Shown piece after piece: positions 52,794 through 62,685 of a DNA stretch of 64,000 bases (positions within the stretch are counted from its first letter, which is position 1; each line of letters starts with the position of its first letter). The stretch is from Pedobacter sp. W3I1 (GTDB lineage Bacteria; Bacteroidota; Bacteroidia; Sphingobacteriales; Sphingobacteriaceae): positions 3,658,001 to 3,722,000 of the forward strand of contig NZ_JAUSXN010000001.1 of the NCBI RefSeq assembly GCF_030816015.1. The letters run 5' to 3'. A program made the translations under genes and the position numbers. Under the pieces are notes generated by a model. It was given only the letters and a program-made list of their open reading frames with translations, was not told where the DNA came from and did not search any database.

Positions 52794-55433
52794 TTAATAG
52801 ATTTTTCTAAGTTGAATAGCATTTAAAACCGGTTTCCCCTGGATGGCATCAAAATCGATTAAAATGCCCTTTCCATTTTGCACCGTAATTCTGGTTGTTT
52901 TCTTTACTGCGGTAGTATAACCGAAATTGGCAGCTAGATTAACTTTAGACATAAATGATGTTCCGTTTATAGAAACATCAAAAATGCGCTGCTCCTCTAC
53001 TTCTTTTTTATGGTTATTATCTAAGTTATAGGCTAAAGCTTCTTTGGTTTCGCCGCCAACGAGTTCGGCAAAATGAAGCGCCAATTCATATTCTCCATCG
53101 GGCACATCGAATTTAAACTGTTTAATACCTACCTGTTGGGTCTGGTAAACCGGATCGTTATCGGTACCTAAAATATTCTTATCGCTGCCATAGGTAATGC
53201 GGTTATTAGTTCCCTTGTAGGGGTCGCCACCTATCCAGCCCCAGGCACCAGCTTTATACGGTTGATCTGGCATCCAAAGCTGATGTTCTTTTTCGTCGAT
53301 ATAAAAACGTTTCGAACCTAAAAGGACATTGATATTTTTAAAAGGGATATTGCTGTCGTTAAATTTGAAAGGTTGCAACTGGAAGTTAATGTCGGCCTGA
53401 TCATTTTGATCTCTGGAAACTACACGCAACTGGTTTTTACCATTAACGAAAGGTACCTGCCAATCGATAATATGGTCGACTGCTTCTTTAACGCCTAAAC
53501 TTTTACCATTCAAAAAAAGTTCTGCCGATTTTAGGTTGGTTGCCACCTGAATGGGCTGTGTACTGCTTAGCGCCACAGAATCGGCAGTTCCAGTTCTATC
53601 TTTCCATTGTGCAGAGGTAATTTTGATAAAGGGTTTGCCCAACAAATAAGCCTGATAAAGGAAATAGGTATCTTTTGGCTCGCGGCCAATCGTTAATAAA
53701 CCCTTATTGTTAATGTGCGGCATGGTTTCTTCGCGGGTTTCGGAATTGAAATCGGCTAAATTCCAGGCCTGGCCACCGGCGACAAAAGGTCTGCTGAGCA
53801 TGGCATTGAGGTAAACCAGATTAAATTTAATGCCGTATTCTACACTTTTATCAAAACGGATAGGCGAAAAAGAATGGATCCTTGGATCGGCATCAGCCCC
53901 ATATTCGGTCACCATGAAAGGAGTATTGGGTAATTCTTTATGGTGACGGTCTAAAAATTTAGCAAAATCTTCAGGAACGCCTGAATACCAGCCAGAATAT
54001 AAATTCCAACCCACAATCATTGGGATTTTTGTCAAACCCACTTTGTTATAAATATCCCATGCACCATGATTAACCAAAAGGGTATAACGGGAAGGATCTT
54101 GTTTACGGGTTAAACTATCCAATTTTTGGGCAAGTTCGCGCACATGATCAAAATAGATCTGTTGACGGGGTTTATCGTTAGAAAACTTTAAGCGTAGTAA
54201 AATCTCGTTCATGTAGGCCCAAATGATAATACTTGGGTGATTGAAATTCTGTTTGATCATTTCGGTCTGCATGTTCAAACAGTTCGTTGTAAAAGCTTCC
54301 GTTTCAGTAATGGTGTTTACCACTGGAATTTCAACCGAAGCTAAAATGCCCAAACGGTCGCAAGCTTCTAAAATCTGTGGATCCTGAGGATAATGAGCTA
54401 CTCTTAAAAAGTTTCCGCCCATAGCCTTAAGCAGTTCGATATCTTTAATCTGCAGGGCATCGGGTGTGGCATTTCCCCTATTCTCATAATCCTGATGACG
54501 GCTGGCACCGATAATTTTTACAGGTTTATCATTTAAGAAAAATCCTTTCTCGGCATCAAACTTAAACCAGCGGAAACCTAATGGATTGGAAACCTGATCG
54601 ATTACTGCTTTAGTTTTAGCATCGATAATTTTAGTCACTATGCGATACAAATATGGATTTTCAGGCGACCATAATTCAGGCTTTTGAATCGATTTAATAT
54701 CCTGAATAACAAGCATATTGCCCTTCCCTAAATTGACAGCCACTGTTTGATTTGCCACCGAATTCCCTTTGGCATCGAATACCGTAGTTAAAACCTGTAC
54801 TTTTTTTGCAGTATTTGAAGAATTATCGATAAAACTTTTAATCTGTACACTCGCTGTTGAAGCTGAAACTTGCGGAGTCGTAATGAAGACACCTCCACTT
54901 CCATTTTCCTTTTGTGAAAAATGAACCGGTTCGGTAATCAATAAGGTTACGTTTCGATATAAACCACCAAAAAATGTAAAATCGGCGGTGAGTGGTGGAA
55001 TATCTTCATTAAAACGGTTATTTGCCCTTACTTCGATTATATCATCTTTATAGTTTAAATATGAAGAAATCGGCACAATAAAACGGGTGTAACTGCCGAT
55101 ATGTTTGGCTGCTGATTTGCCATTAACTAATACTTCAGCTTCTTGTGCTACGCCGTTAAACACCAGAAAGATAGCTTTTCCTTTTGCACTTTCATCGAGT
55201 TTGAGCTTACGTTTATAAATCCCCAATCCACGGTAATAACCAGCTACATCATCCAAAACATCCTTATCGTTCCAGGTATGCGGAATATTCACTTTTTCAA
55301 CAGGTCCGTTTTCTTTGTTAAATTCCCATTGATCGTTTAAACTGATGGTTTTCCGTCCGGCATCCTGGGCATAGGTGTTTAGACCGGTAACTGCGGTAAT
55401 AAATAGTAATAAAAGTGATTTCGCTTTTAACAT
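52794..55433 (-). CDS. GH2 family glycosidase with C-terminal malectin-like domain (879 aa)
   Basis: Secreted enzyme (signal peptide MLKAKSLLLLFITAVTGLNTYAQ). GH2 jelly-roll (NIPHTWNDKDVLDDVAGYYR), Ig-like domain, then the barrel with GASRHQDYENRG. The acid/base Glu is in SIIIWAYMNEILLR and the nucleophile Glu in PFMVTEYGADADPRIHSF. After an Ig-like segment (AELFLNGKSLGVKE) comes a malectin-type carbohydrate-binding domain (about 745-879): YKAGAWGWIGGDPYKGTNN, GEYELALHFAELVGG, RIFDVSINGT. The added binding module sets it apart from the other two GH2 enzymes. Exact linkage specificity is unknown. Confidence 0.92.
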   Translation of the reverse strand: MLKAKSLLLLFITAVTGLNTYAQDAGRKTISLNDQWEFNKENGPVEKVNIPHTWNDKDVLDDVAGYYRGLGIYKRKLKLDESAKGKAIFLVFNGVAQEAEVLVNGKSAAKHIGSYTRFIVPISSYLNYKDDIIEVRANNRFNEDIPPLTADFTFFGGLYRNVTLLITEPVHFSQKENGSGGVFITTPQVSASTASVQIKSFIDNSSNTAKKVQVLTTVFDAKGNSVANQTVAVNLGKGNMLVIQDIKSIQKPELWSPENPYLYRIVTKIIDAKTKAVIDQVSNPLGFRWFKFDAEKGFFLNDKPVKIIGASRHQDYENRGNATPDALQIKDIELLKAMGGNFLRVAHYPQDPQILEACDRLGILASVEIPVVNTITETEAFTTNCLNMQTEMIKQNFNHPSIIIWAYMNEILLRLKFSNDKPRQQIYFDHVRELAQKLDSLTRKQDPSRYTLLVNHGAWDIYNKVGLTKIPMIVGWNLYSGWYSGVPEDFAKFLDRHHKELPNTPFMVTEYGADADPRIHSFSPIRFDKSVEYGIKFNLVYLNAMLSRPFVAGGQAWNLADFNSETREETMPHINNKGLLTIGREPKDTYFLYQAYLLGKPFIKITSAQWKDRTGTADSVALSSTQPIQVATNLKSAELFLNGKSLGVKEAVDHIIDWQVPFVNGKNQLRVVSRDQNDQADINFQLQPFKFNDSNIPFKNINVLLGSKRFYIDEKEHQLWMPDQPYKAGAWGWIGGDPYKGTNNRITYGSDKNILGTDNDPVYQTQQVGIKQFKFDVPDGEYELALHFAELVGGETKEALAYNLDNNHKKEVEEQRIFDVSINGTSFMSKVNLAANFGYTTAVKKTTRITVQNGKGILIDFDAIQGKPVLNAIQLRKIY

Positions 55434-55488
55434 TCGTTTAGTTTTTTCTTCGCTAAATAATTTAATTCATTAAAATTCTATCAATCGC

Positions 55489-55562
55489 GTCGTCACCCTG
55501 AATTTATTTCAGGGTCTTCATCGATAGATGCTGATCCCGAATATTCGGGACAGCATGACGAC
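55489..55562. repeat. REP-like element with three-way-junction fold, second copy
   Basis: 74 bp in the only sizeable gap inside the PUL operon (55434-55575). The outer stem is GTCGTCA/TGACGAC. The first hairpin CCCTGAA/TTCAGGG is identical to that at 6342-6411. The second hairpin ATGCTG/CAGCAT encloses TCCCGAATATTCGGGA. The outer-stem base pair differs as A-T versus G-C between copies, a compensatory change. Confidence 0.75.
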
Positions 55563-55575
55563 CTGGAAAAATTCC

Positions 55576-57795
55576 TTAGTTAACTAGCGTAAAATCCTTT
55601 TCCAATTTTATGTTGTTCGAAGCAGTTCCGATCATTAATTTAAAGTCGCCAGGTTCGGCACCCCATTTAAGTTGTTGACTATAAAAGGAGAGTTTTTCTT
55701 TATCGATATAAAAAGTGATGGTTTTGCTTTCTCCTGCTTTCAACATTACTTTTTGAAAATCTTTCAGCTCTTTAACGGGACGTACAACCGAAGCAAACTT
55801 ATCTTGCAGATACAACTGAACTACCTCTTCTCCCGCATATTTACCAGTATTATTTAAAGTAAAACTTACTGTTATTTTATCATTGATACCCATCTGCGTT
55901 TTGCTTACCATTAAATCTGTATAATCGAAAGTGCTATAGCTTAAACCGTAACCAAATGCAAATTTCGGACTGTTCGGCATGTCTAAATAAGCAGAACGGT
56001 AACGGGTATCTTTATCGTTTTTAGCCGGACGGCCAGTGCTTAAATAGTTATAATACAAAGGAATCTGTCCTTCATCCCTTGGGAATGTCATCGGTAATTT
56101 ACCTGCAGGATTGTAATCGCCATAAAGTACATTGGCCATAGCGTTACCAGCCTCGCTACCTAACCACCACGTATACATAATGGCAGGAACATGATCTGCT
56201 GTCCAGTTGAAAATTAGCGGACGACCAGCCATTACCAATACCACAACAGGTTTACCAGTAGCTTGTATTGCTTTGATTAAATCTTCCTGCACACCAGGCA
56301 TATGGATATTGGCTTTACTTTTTGCCTCACCGCTCATATCTAAAGTTTCGCCAACGGCCATTATCACCACATCGGCTTGTTTAGCCACCTCTACAGCTTC
56401 GGCAAAGCCTGTTTTTGAAGAATCAGCCACTTCACAACCTTTTGCATAAAGTAGCTCGGTTTGGTTGCCGACTTTATTTTTTAATCCCTGGTATAAAGAA
56501 ACGAGGTTATCTTTCTCCCAGGCAATCGACCAAAAACCCTGCATATCTTTTTCCGATTTGCCCAATGGACCAATCACTGCAATCTTTTTTAAATTTTTAG
56601 ATAAGGGTAAAACCTGGTTATCATTTTTCAACAACACGATACTTTTTTCGGCCATTTTTAACGAAGCTTTTCTGTTCTCAGGAGAATTCAATTCCTTTTC
56701 CTGGCGGCTTTCGTTGCTGAAACGGTATGGATCATCAAACAAACCCAATTCGAATTTCTTGCGCAAAACCCTTCTTACTGCATCATCAATTAAAGCAACA
56801 GATACTTTTTTATCAGCAACCAGTTTGGCCAGGCTAGGCAAATAACTTCTGCTTTCCATATCCATATCGCTACCTGCTTTTATAGCCAGCTCTGCGGCCT
56901 CAGTTTTATCTTTTGCATAACCGTGGGCAATCATTTCCCCTATCGATCCCCAATCGCTTACTACAAAACCCTGGTATTTCCATTGTCCTTTTAAGATATC
57001 GCGTTGCAAATAAGTATTTCCAGTGGCTGGAATGCCGTTCAAGGTATTAAAAGAATTCATAAAAGTAGCTGCACCGGCATCAACCGCAGCTTTAAATGGC
57101 GGCAAATAAGTTTCCCATAGGGTATGTTCGCTCATATCAACCGCATTATAATCTCTCCCGGCAATAGCCGCACCATAAGCGGCAAAGTGTTTTGCACAGG
57201 CCATAACCGCATCGAGGTTACCTAAACCTTTACCCTGGAAACCTTTTACCCGTGCAAAAGCGATTTTAGAACCCAGATAAGTATCTTCTCCTGCCCCTTC
57301 CATTACCCTTCCCCAACGCGGATCGCGGGCAATATCAACCATGGGTGCAAATGTCCAGTGGACACCAGAGGCAGCGGTTTCTCTGGCAGCAACCCTCGCA
57401 GCATTCTCCATTTCTGCCAAATCCCAGCTAGCGGCCTCAGCCAATGGAATAGGAAAGGTGACACGATAACCATGAATAACATCTAAACCAAACAACAAGG
57501 GGATTTTCATTCTCGATTGCATGGCTACTTCCTGTACTTCGCGGGTTTCTTTTGCGCCACGAACATTCAGCATCGAGCCTAACTTACCATCGCGAATATC
57601 TTTTAGTTTGTCTGGATTATTCGTAATGGGTCCTGTTGCATCGCGGTCGCCGGTATATTGGTTCAACTGGCCGATTTTTTCATCTAAAGTCATCAGTTTT
57701 AAAACCGAATCGATCTTCTTTTCGATCTTTTTATCCTGCGCTGTAGCCGAAAGGGATATTCCTAAAATCAGGGCTAATGGTAAATATCTTTTCAT
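55576..57795 (-). CDS. bglX: GH3 beta-glucosidase/beta-xylosidase
   Basis: 739 aa from MKRYLPLALILGISLSATAQ (57795), a good signal peptide; the upstream ATG at 57819 would overlap the GH10 gene and adds only MELNSHTL. It has a GH3 N-terminal barrel with FGLDVIHGYRVTFPIPLAEA and WTFAPMVDIARDPRWGR, and the nucleophile Asp281 in FVVSDWGS. The C-terminal alpha/beta domain (SIVLLKNDNQVLPLSK, PAGKLPMTFPRDEGQIPLYY) and a fibronectin-III-like end follow. The layout matches BglX-type periplasmic exo-beta-glucosidases; xylosidase activity is also possible given the GH10 neighbour. Confidence 0.94.
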   Translation of the reverse strand: MKRYLPLALILGISLSATAQDKKIEKKIDSVLKLMTLDEKIGQLNQYTGDRDATGPITNNPDKLKDIRDGKLGSMLNVRGAKETREVQEVAMQSRMKIPLLFGLDVIHGYRVTFPIPLAEAASWDLAEMENAARVAARETAASGVHWTFAPMVDIARDPRWGRVMEGAGEDTYLGSKIAFARVKGFQGKGLGNLDAVMACAKHFAAYGAAIAGRDYNAVDMSEHTLWETYLPPFKAAVDAGAATFMNSFNTLNGIPATGNTYLQRDILKGQWKYQGFVVSDWGSIGEMIAHGYAKDKTEAAELAIKAGSDMDMESRSYLPSLAKLVADKKVSVALIDDAVRRVLRKKFELGLFDDPYRFSNESRQEKELNSPENRKASLKMAEKSIVLLKNDNQVLPLSKNLKKIAVIGPLGKSEKDMQGFWSIAWEKDNLVSLYQGLKNKVGNQTELLYAKGCEVADSSKTGFAEAVEVAKQADVVIMAVGETLDMSGEAKSKANIHMPGVQEDLIKAIQATGKPVVVLVMAGRPLIFNWTADHVPAIMYTWWLGSEAGNAMANVLYGDYNPAGKLPMTFPRDEGQIPLYYNYLSTGRPAKNDKDTRYRSAYLDMPNSPKFAFGYGLSYSTFDYTDLMVSKTQMGINDKITVSFTLNNTGKYAGEEVVQLYLQDKFASVVRPVKELKDFQKVMLKAGESKTITFYIDKEKLSFYSQQLKWGAEPGDFKLMIGTASNNIKLEKDFTLVN

Positions 57796-57805
57796 TAATG
57801 TATGG

Positions 57806-58900
57806 CTATTTAACTCCATCTAAAATTCCTTGATAAGCTGCTTTTCTTTGATATTGTGCATCGAAAGGCAAAGGCCAGTCGGGGCGGTTATAATTAGATG
57901 GTATCCAACTGTCGGCATCGGTTACATTCCACTGTGTAATCCCAAATTGCTGACTTTTCGGAATGGCATTATAAGCCTGAACAATAGTTTTATATTTTGC
58001 AGCCTGTTGCTCACCTAAAGTAGTGGTGTAAGTCATCGACTGTACATTATCGGGATTAAGCGCAATATCTATTTCAGAAATATGGATTTTTAGTCCTGTT
58101 GCTGCTGCAGTAGAAATAGCAGCTGTTAAATTGGCATCAGTTTGGGTTACGCGGGTATGCATCTGTATGCCAATCCCATCAATTGGAATCCCTTTATTTT
58201 TTAAACCAGTAACCAGATTTAGAATAGCTGTACGTTTTGTAGGACCAAATTCATGACCATAATCATTGTAAAAAAGTAAAGCATTAGGATCTGCTTCGTG
58301 TGCATACTGAAATGCCCTACCTATATAATCTACCCCTAATTTCTGTACCCAGATGCTGTTTCGCATGGTACCGTCTTCGTTAACCGCTTCGTTTACCACG
58401 TCCCAGGAAACGACTTTACCTTTAAAGTGACCCACAACCGTTTGGATATGTGTTTTTAAGAGGTTTTCCCACTCGGCTGTAGTTCCCTGAAAGTTATTTA
58501 CCCAATCGGGAAGTGATTTATACCAGTTTAAGGTATGTCCGTGCACTCTTTTTCCATTAGCTACGGCAAAATCGACCAGATAATCTGCATCGCTCCAGGT
58601 GTACGTATCTTTTGAGGGATGTAGGGCGGTAAACTTCATGGCATTTTCTGCCGTAACACTATTAAATTCTTTAATAACCAGATTACGGTAGTTAGCGTTG
58701 CTTTTTAAAAGAGTTACATTAACAGCGGCCCCCATGGGGAATGGCATATTCTTTTGTAAGGTGATTTCTTCTGTCTTTTGGGGCTGTATTAAGATCCCGG
58801 GATCAATACTGGTGCTCTTGTATTTGGCACAAGAGAGGGTTAACAGCGACATCGAAAGCATTATTTTCGAAGCGAAACTAATTTTCTGTAATCTGTTCAT
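57806..58900 (-). CDS. GH10 endo-beta-1,4-xylanase, lipoprotein
   Basis: 364-aa retaining endo-xylanase. The N-terminus MNRLQKISFASKIMLSMSLL then TLSC gives a lipobox with Cys24, so it is probably anchored to the membrane or cell surface. The GH10 barrel shows ENAMKFTALHPSKDTYTWSD, VHGHTLNWYKSLPDW, acid/base Glu171 in VVSWDVVNEAVNEDG, YNDYG, HTRVTQ, and nucleophile Glu276 in IHISEIDIAL. All subsite residues look intact. It lies 3 bp behind a GH2 gene. The presence of GH10 points to xylan or a xylose-containing heteropolymer as one target. Confidence 0.96.
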   Translation of the reverse strand: MNRLQKISFASKIMLSMSLLTLSCAKYKSTSIDPGILIQPQKTEEITLQKNMPFPMGAAVNVTLLKSNANYRNLVIKEFNSVTAENAMKFTALHPSKDTYTWSDADYLVDFAVANGKRVHGHTLNWYKSLPDWVNNFQGTTAEWENLLKTHIQTVVGHFKGKVVSWDVVNEAVNEDGTMRNSIWVQKLGVDYIGRAFQYAHEADPNALLFYNDYGHEFGPTKRTAILNLVTGLKNKGIPIDGIGIQMHTRVTQTDANLTAAISTAAATGLKIHISEIDIALNPDNVQSMTYTTTLGEQQAAKYKTIVQAYNAIPKSQQFGITQWNVTDADSWIPSNYNRPDWPLPFDAQYQRKAAYQGILDGVK

Positions 58901-58903
58901 ATT

Positions 58904-60733
58904 TTATTTGTATTTGGCCTGCATCTGGTCGTAAAAGTCTTTCAGCACAAAGAAGGCTTTCTTTTTCTTGCCTGTTTCGCTGATCAATCCTTTACGGTTC
59001 CAGAAATTCTGATAAATTGGATGTTGTCTCCTTGGTGATCTGAAATCGGTTAAAATCCATGGCGTCATTCCGCGTAAAGCACCAATTTTACTTAACATGG
59101 CAATCTGATTTTTGTACAATGCCTCCTGGTATTCTTCGCTCCAGCGTGTATTTTCATCGGCGTGGAAACCGCCCAAAGCATCGCCGCCAAATTCAGTAAT
59201 TACAACAGGTTTTTTATATTTGATATCGAAATTGTATTTCGTAATTTCAGATGGATTGCCACCCCAGTACCAGCCAGCATATTCGTTAAAACTAACCAGG
59301 TCGATTTTTTCTCCTAAAGGATCATTTAAAATGATATTGTTTCCTTCGCGGTGCACCTCTAAAGCGGCAGCTACCAAACGGGTATCATCCAAAGAACGGG
59401 CAGTCTCTGCCAAATTACTCATAAAGCTCAAACGGGCATCGCTAAGCGGGGTTTCATTCCCGATCGACCAAACGATCACACTTGCCCTGTTTTTATCGCG
59501 TACGATTAAATCAGTCAATTGTTTTTTTGCATTGGCATAGGTTGCCGGGTTGGTCCAGCTAATGGTCCAGTAAACAGGCACTTCAGCCCAAACCAACAGG
59601 CCCATTTCGTCAGCCAGGCGGATCATTTCTTCGTTATGCGGGTAATGTGCCAGGCGAACGTAGTTGCAGTTCATATCTTTTGCCCATTGCAACATCATGC
59701 GCATATCGCCTTCTGAGCGTAAACGACCAGCCAAAAGAGGGTTTTCGTCATGTAGTGATATTCCCCTTAAAAAAACAGATTTACCATTTAACAGGATGCT
59801 ATCGCCATCAACCTGAATGGTTCTGAAACCAATTTTATCATCAATATTTTCTTTATCGGTTTTAATATTTACCGCATATAATTTTGGCGTTTCTGGCGAC
59901 CACAGGCTTAAATTATTCCAGGTAAATTCATCCGCAATTTTGCCTTCCGAGTCTGTTTTGTATTTCTTTTCCAGCTTTAACTCTGGGATAGATAAAGTAA
60001 TCTCCTGTCCAGCGGTTGCATCAGCAAGTTTTACCGAAAAATTCAACAGGTTATTGTTTCCCTTAACGAGCTGAAGTTTATAATCACTGATAAAATGCTC
60101 AGGAAATTCGGCTAAAAAAACATCACGCGTAATACCGCCGTAATTCCACCAATCGGTATTTACGGTTGGAATTTCATCCTGCTTACGGATATTATCAACT
60201 TTAAGCACAATGGAGTTTTCGCCAACTTTTAAATTATTGGTTACATCGAACTGGAAGGGCGTAAAACCGCCTTTGTGTACACCCAGTTTTTTACCGTTAA
60301 GGTAAACATGGGCTTCGTAATTTACTGCCCCGAAGTACACGAAATATTTTTTTCCTTTTTCAGGTTTTGCATCAAACTTTTTGCGCAGCCAAACATTGCC
60401 TTCGTAAAGTTCTAATTTTTCTGATTGCGAGTTCCAATCGCCCGGAACATTCATTTGCGGCGAATGATCGAAATCGTACTCAATCAGTTCTGACTTATCT
60501 TTCTGAACTTTATCATCATAGTAACCTCCGGTTCCGGTTTTCGACTGATCGAATGGATCGTGACGATAATCATAATAACCGTTTTCATAAGGATCGACAA
60601 TATAATTCCATTTTCCATTAAGGCTCTGGATTTTCCGGCCCTGAATGTTCTGTATAGCGGTAACCTGACCGTAACTGATTGATGAAAGGAGCGAAAAGCA
60701 GATTAAAAATACGCTATAGGTTGTTTTCAGCAT
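58904..60733 (-). CDS. GH2 family glycosidase, beta-glucuronidase-like (609 aa)
   Basis: Secreted enzyme (signal peptide MLKTTYSVFLICFSLLSSISYG), the shortest of the three GH2 proteins and of the usual length for beta-glucuronidases. Jelly-roll with MNVPGDWNSQSEKLELYEGN and YFGAVNYEAHVYLNGKKLG; barrel with RGISLHDENPLLAGR and MNCNYVRLAHYPHNEEM. The acid/base Glu is in IVWSIGNETPLSD and the nucleophile Glu in PVVITEFGGDALGG. Glucuronidase specificity fits both the length and the uronate theme of the operon but is an inference. It is the first enzyme gene after SusD. Confidence 0.9.
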   Translation of the reverse strand: MLKTTYSVFLICFSLLSSISYGQVTAIQNIQGRKIQSLNGKWNYIVDPYENGYYDYRHDPFDQSKTGTGGYYDDKVQKDKSELIEYDFDHSPQMNVPGDWNSQSEKLELYEGNVWLRKKFDAKPEKGKKYFVYFGAVNYEAHVYLNGKKLGVHKGGFTPFQFDVTNNLKVGENSIVLKVDNIRKQDEIPTVNTDWWNYGGITRDVFLAEFPEHFISDYKLQLVKGNNNLLNFSVKLADATAGQEITLSIPELKLEKKYKTDSEGKIADEFTWNNLSLWSPETPKLYAVNIKTDKENIDDKIGFRTIQVDGDSILLNGKSVFLRGISLHDENPLLAGRLRSEGDMRMMLQWAKDMNCNYVRLAHYPHNEEMIRLADEMGLLVWAEVPVYWTISWTNPATYANAKKQLTDLIVRDKNRASVIVWSIGNETPLSDARLSFMSNLAETARSLDDTRLVAAALEVHREGNNIILNDPLGEKIDLVSFNEYAGWYWGGNPSEITKYNFDIKYKKPVVITEFGGDALGGFHADENTRWSEEYQEALYKNQIAMLSKIGALRGMTPWILTDFRSPRRQHPIYQNFWNRKGLISETGKKKKAFFVLKDFYDQMQAKYK

Positions 60734-60834
60734 AACTTAAGTTTTAATATTTATTAATTGATCGTTTCAAAACTAACAATTAATTAACGGACGGTGTTTC
60801 TACCGCCCGCCTAAATTTGAGCAAAATCTGGTTT

Positions 60835-62589
60835 TTATTGATATCCGGGATTTTGTCCCAGGCCCGGAGCTTTGTTTAATTCTGATTGTGAAATCGGATA
60901 AAGATAATTTCTCGCAGCAAACACCCTGTTTTCTACCGTAAATGGTGTATAGCTAAAAGTGGTTGGCGTTAACTGAACAATTCGCATACCTGTAACCGGT
61001 TTGTTAAATGTAGTCTCCCCTTCTTTCCACCTACGCACATCGTAAAAACGGTGCTCTTCGAAACACAGTTCTACCCTACGTTCGCTATGGATTCTTTTAC
61101 GAAGCTCATCTTTTGTTGGTGCTACATAACCGTTACCGGCCGCATTTGTAGTTTGCAAAAGAGGCATTTTAACACCAGTTCTATCTCTGATTAAATTTAA
61201 TACCCTTAATATTTCAGTTTGTGCAGCTGCTCCTTGTGCCTCATTTAATGCTTCAGCATAATTTAAGAGTATTTCTGCATACCTGAACAGGATCCAGGGA
61301 CGACGAATATTTGTCGCTGTACCTGTCCAAACAGCACTTTCACTTAAATATTTACGCATGTAATAACCCGTTTTAGTGGCATTAACATTAAGTCCTAAAC
61401 CATCTTTACCACCCACAAAAGTTTCTACAGGTTTACCTTTAAAATTGTTGGCCGCTACAACAGGCTGTACTGAAGCGGTATTGAATATCACGGTAAAACC
61501 TAACCTTGGATCGCGGTTAGCATAAGGGTTTGTTGCCACATAGCCCGAACTGGCATCGGTAATAGCCCTTCCTGTTGTTTTCATTTCAAAGGCATCAACC
61601 ATTTCCTGCGTTGGATTGGTACGGCCGGTTGCACCATCATAACTTACAGGTGCATTGGTGCTTTCGATAGAATTGGTATTGAGTGTTTGTGTGGCAAAAA
61701 TAACTTCAGTGTTATATGCTGCTCCAGATACATTCCACAACCAAAGGTTTGGATAAGAGGTGTAAATACCGTGTTTGCCGGTATCCATCAGCCTTTTGGC
61801 CGCATCAACGGCTGCCTGCCATTTGGTGACATCGTTTGTTGGGTTATATTGCTGACTAGCTGCATATAATAACATCCTTGATTTAAGTGCCATGGCCGAA
61901 GTCTGTGTAGCTCTACCGCGGTTGGTTGTATTCCACTCCAATGGTGAAAGCGGTAATCTGGATATCGCGGCTTCACAATCTGCCGAAATCTGTGCGACAC
62001 ATTGATCGAAAGTATTTCTTGGTAAATCCAGTTTATCGTTAATGGTTAGGGTTTTAGTTACAATCGCGAAGCTGCCGTAACGTTTAAGCAGTTCGAATTC
62101 GAAAAGTGCCCTTAAAAAATAAGCCTGACCTTTTAAACGTTCGATCTGCGAAGCGTAAGTCTGGTTTTCAGCCACGTTAGCAGGCAATACCTCGTCAATT
62201 GGAACAATTGCGCTACCATCTACCTTTTCGAGGAACATATTGGCTTTTCTAATGCCTACATACATATCTACGTAAACATCATCAAAGGTTCTAACCGGAC
62301 TCCAGGTACCATTATTTATAGTCGAAATTGATGCATTTAGGTTGGAATTTACGGCTTCATCAGTTCCTGATGCCAGCAATGCGCCATCGCCGAGGTTATA
62401 TCGGTCAGAAACAACAGCATATACATTGTTTAAAAAATTCCTGGCATAGTCGGGATTTGCCCATAATTGTGCTTCGGTAATATCATTAGTCCCACTAAAA
62501 GATCCATCTTGAAGAAAGTCTGATTTTTTACATCCTGCTGCCTGTAAAATCACAAAGACCAGGATTGGATAAAATATATTTTTTTTCAT
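60835..62589 (-). CDS. SusD/RagB family glycan-binding lipoprotein
   Basis: 584-aa outer-membrane surface lipoprotein that caps the SusC channel and captures oligosaccharides. The signal MKKNIFYPILVFVILQAAGC carries the acylated Cys20. The alpha-helical tetratricopeptide-like scaffold has typical segments: RLKGQAYFLRALFEFELLKR, NRGRATQTSAMALKSRMLLY, FRYAEILLNYAEALNEAQG, ERRVELCFEEHRFYDVRRWK and the C-terminal YLYPISQSELNKAPGLGQNP. It is directly downstream of its SusC partner (96-bp spacer). Confidence 0.97.
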   Translation of the reverse strand: MKKNIFYPILVFVILQAAGCKKSDFLQDGSFSGTNDITEAQLWANPDYARNFLNNVYAVVSDRYNLGDGALLASGTDEAVNSNLNASISTINNGTWSPVRTFDDVYVDMYVGIRKANMFLEKVDGSAIVPIDEVLPANVAENQTYASQIERLKGQAYFLRALFEFELLKRYGSFAIVTKTLTINDKLDLPRNTFDQCVAQISADCEAAISRLPLSPLEWNTTNRGRATQTSAMALKSRMLLYAASQQYNPTNDVTKWQAAVDAAKRLMDTGKHGIYTSYPNLWLWNVSGAAYNTEVIFATQTLNTNSIESTNAPVSYDGATGRTNPTQEMVDAFEMKTTGRAITDASSGYVATNPYANRDPRLGFTVIFNTASVQPVVAANNFKGKPVETFVGGKDGLGLNVNATKTGYYMRKYLSESAVWTGTATNIRRPWILFRYAEILLNYAEALNEAQGAAAQTEILRVLNLIRDRTGVKMPLLQTTNAAGNGYVAPTKDELRKRIHSERRVELCFEEHRFYDVRRWKEGETTFNKPVTGMRIVQLTPTTFSYTPFTVENRVFAARNYLYPISQSELNKAPGLGQNPGYQ

Positions 62590-62685
62590 CTTTTTTATTT
62601 ATTTCAACGGTGATGAAGCTATCATGATTTTAAGCATATCTTATTATAAAGTTGTAAAATCATGATGGTTTCATTGTCTTATCTT